DNA of 57,890 bases, from assembly GCA_947631815.1 (NCBI GenBank), contig CANRMT010000003.1, positions 1 to 57,890 on the forward strand, in the 5' to 3' direction. A program made the position numbers and the translations under genes. This DNA is from an uncultured Eisenbergiella sp. (GTDB taxonomy: Bacteria > Bacillota > Clostridia > Lachnospirales > Lachnospiraceae). Positions 56,400 to 57,890 of this stretch are shown in pieces; positions within the stretch are counted from its first letter, which is position 1, and each line of letters begins with the position of its first letter. The notes under the pieces are model-generated. The model ran no database searches, had not been told where the DNA came from, and saw nothing but the letters and a program-made list of their open reading frames with translations.

Positions 56400-57890
56400 T
56401 CTGGATATGGTATAATAGAGTTGTCCAGAAACTATAAACCATACACCTAGGAAAGGAGTTATTCTGATACCTATGATACCATATAAACAGCTTTCTTTGG
56501 CAGATATTTTTCAGGATTGCCAGGATAAATTTGATAATGACAAACCTGCGTTTCTGTCTCTATTAGAAGAACATATCGATCTTGACGAAATGATTCCGCT
56601 CTCTTTTCGTAATCATTTCTATGCATCTACGGGCAGATCCCGTAAATACCCTTTACATGCTTTCTTGTGGGCGCTGATCATCCAGCGTATTTTCTCTATC
56701 CCTACCGATCAGCTCCTCCTGACTTTTCTCGCTTACTCGAAACCACTTCGTGAGTTCTGTGGTTTTTCCAAAGTCCCGGATGCTTCCAAGATCACCCGTT
56801 TCAAACAGGACTTTTTAGATGATCTGCAGCTCGTATTCGAGAACCTTGTTGATGTTACCGAACCCATCTGCAAGGCTATTGACTCTGCTAAGGCCGACAT
56901 GTCCATCTTTGATTCTTCCGGCATTGAAGCCTTCGTTACTGAAAATAATCCAAAGTACGCTAACAGAATCATTAAGCAGCTTAAGGCATATGCGAAAGCT
57001 CAGGGCTTTGATAATTCTTTTGATCCTTATAAGGCTGCCTATGGTTCCATGCCTGCTCATGCTTCTGCTAATCCTGAGATAAAACAGTTATATATCAATG
57101 GTCATTTCTGCTATGTCTTCAAGTTTGGCATTGTTACCAATGGTCTTGGCATCATCCGTCATATTTCTTTCTATAATAAAGACTTTATAACCTCTCATCC
57201 CGACATCGTTGTCAGTAAGAAATCCGATTCCCCTGACGAGGATAAGTCTGTTCATGATTCAAAGCTGCTTATCCCCACCCTCAGAGATTTCTTTGCCAAA
57301 CATCCATTGATCAATCCGAAAGTCTTTCTCGGTGATGCCGCCTTTGATACGCTTCCGCTTTACAAAGACCTGCTGACCGGTGATACCTTTGGCATGGGAA
57401 AACATTTCCACTCTGCTTACATACCTCTCAATAAGCGCTCCTCACTGGCGGATCATGAATCTTTTATCAATGAAGACGGTATCCCCTGCTGTCCCAATGA
57501 CCCGTCTCTTTTACTAAAGAAAGAGGGAAATCATACGGCTTTCCTTAAAAATGGTATCGCCCGGCAAAAGTTCATCTGCCCTTTAACCACATGGGATAAA
57601 TGCGGCGATGGAAAATACCGCCGTATTTGTCATTGCGAACATCCCTGCACTTCTTCCGTTTCAGGCAGAATGGTTTATGTTTATCCCGAAAAAAATCTTC
57701 GTGCTTATCCCGGAACTCTCCGCGGTACGGATGAATGGGATAATACCTACAAAACACGTGCCGTTGTGGAAAGGAATATCAACCATATCAAGGAGAATCT
57801 CTGCCTTGCAGGCCGCCGCACTCAGAATGAGAAAACCCTGCATGCGGATTTGATTCTGGCAGGCATCACTCAACTGATAACCGTCGTTCT
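56400..57890 (+). mobile_element. Insertion sequence, left part, cut by the window edge
   Basis: A transposase gene with its upstream region (ATGGTATAATAGAG near 56416, then a promoter-like spacing) runs off the window. The left terminal repeat cannot be defined with certainty because the right end is missing. The Shine-Dalgarno-like AGGAGTTATT of this gene and of the divergent operon form an exact 10-bp inverted repeat (56389-56398 and 56454-56463). Confidence 0.7.
56473..57890 (+). CDS. DDE transposase (DUF772/InsH-like N-terminus), partial
   Basis: This open frame, absent from the ORF list because it has no stop within the window, starts at ATG 56473 after AAAGGAG and reads at least 472 residues. 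The N-terminus (YKQLSLADIFQDCQDKFDNDKPAFLSLLEEHIDL) and KYPLHAFLWALIIQRIFSIPTDQLLLTFLAYSKPLREFCGF are typical of transposases with a DUF772 domain (IS1182/IS5-like). Catalytic Asp candidates occur in DSSGIEAF and GDAAFDTLPLYKD; a Glu candidate is in TRAVVERNINHIKE. It is intact over the visible part. Confidence 0.9.
   Translation, partial: MIPYKQLSLADIFQDCQDKFDNDKPAFLSLLEEHIDLDEMIPLSFRNHFYASTGRSRKYPLHAFLWALIIQRIFSIPTDQLLLTFLAYSKPLREFCGFSKVPDASKITRFKQDFLDDLQLVFENLVDVTEPICKAIDSAKADMSIFDSSGIEAFVTENNPKYANRIIKQLKAYAKAQGFDNSFDPYKAAYGSMPAHASANPEIKQLYINGHFCYVFKFGIVTNGLGIIRHISFYNKDFITSHPDIVVSKKSDSPDEDKSVHDSKLLIPTLRDFFAKHPLINPKVFLGDAAFDTLPLYKDLLTGDTFGMGKHFHSAYIPLNKRSSLADHESFINEDGIPCCPNDPSLLLKKEGNHTAFLKNGIARQKFICPLTTWDKCGDGKYRRICHCEHPCTSSVSGRMVYVYPEKNLRAYPGTLRGTDEWDNTYKTRAVVERNINHIKENLCLAGRRTQNEKTLHADLILAGITQLITVV

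Overview
The window looks like chromosome from a fairly GC-rich member of the Clostridia, most likely Lachnospiraceae. This is an inference from the Gram-positive gene order rpmG-secE-nusG-rplKA-rplJL-rpoBC-rpsLG-fusA-tuf, a recognisable Firmicute-type L10 leader, a CotH/VTC/DUF4956 operon, a BspA-like leucine-rich-repeat lipoprotein and small XRE regulators. Most genes lie on the minus strand and read from right to left.

Region by region: 0.3-1.5 kb holds a plus-strand PfkB (KdgK-like) sugar kinase. 1.7-20.2 kb is the transcription/translation core. It has five near-consensus promoters (before rpmG, the L10 leader, rpoB, rpsL and tuf) and terminators after rplA, rplL and tuf. A CapA-family phosphoesterase gene sits unexpectedly between rplA and the L10 leader. 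20.2-22.1 kb has a 290-bp palindrome that shares its end with glf (UDP-galactopyranose mutase), plus an XRE regulator. 22.3-29.0 kb has a metallo-hydrolase, then an operon of membrane Ser/Thr kinase, VTC polyphosphate polymerase, DUF4956 membrane protein and CotH kinase-like protein, with a divergent XRE gene. 29.0-31.9 kb is a two-gene membrane cassette of unknown function. 32.1-37.6 kb holds cardiolipin synthase, trpS with an alpha/beta hydrolase, and a lipoprotein. 37.7-43.7 kb holds a second palindrome with 35-bp tandem repeats, a heterodimeric ABC exporter, an unknown 145-aa protein and two small XRE genes. 43.7-49.0 kb is a carbohydrate island (AGE-family epimerase, large glycosidase-like protein, acyltransferase). 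49.3-50.5 kb is the LRR lipoprotein. 50.6-56.4 kb is visibly AT-richer and encodes a Type III restriction-modification operon: an unknown 192-aa protein, Mod with an A9 tract, a decayed DUF1016/YhcG-like remnant, and Res. The window ends inside a DDE transposase whose 5' end abuts that operon.

The least explained parts are: (i) two long palindromic non-coding elements whose stems differ between copies but keep pairing; (ii) a 21-bp motif present three times, once just before the VTC gene and twice upstream of the unknown two-gene cassette; (iii) that cassette itself; (iv) the decorated Type III R-M operon. No database search was possible. Family names rest on recognised motifs and gene context, and starts were chosen from visible ribosome binding sites.
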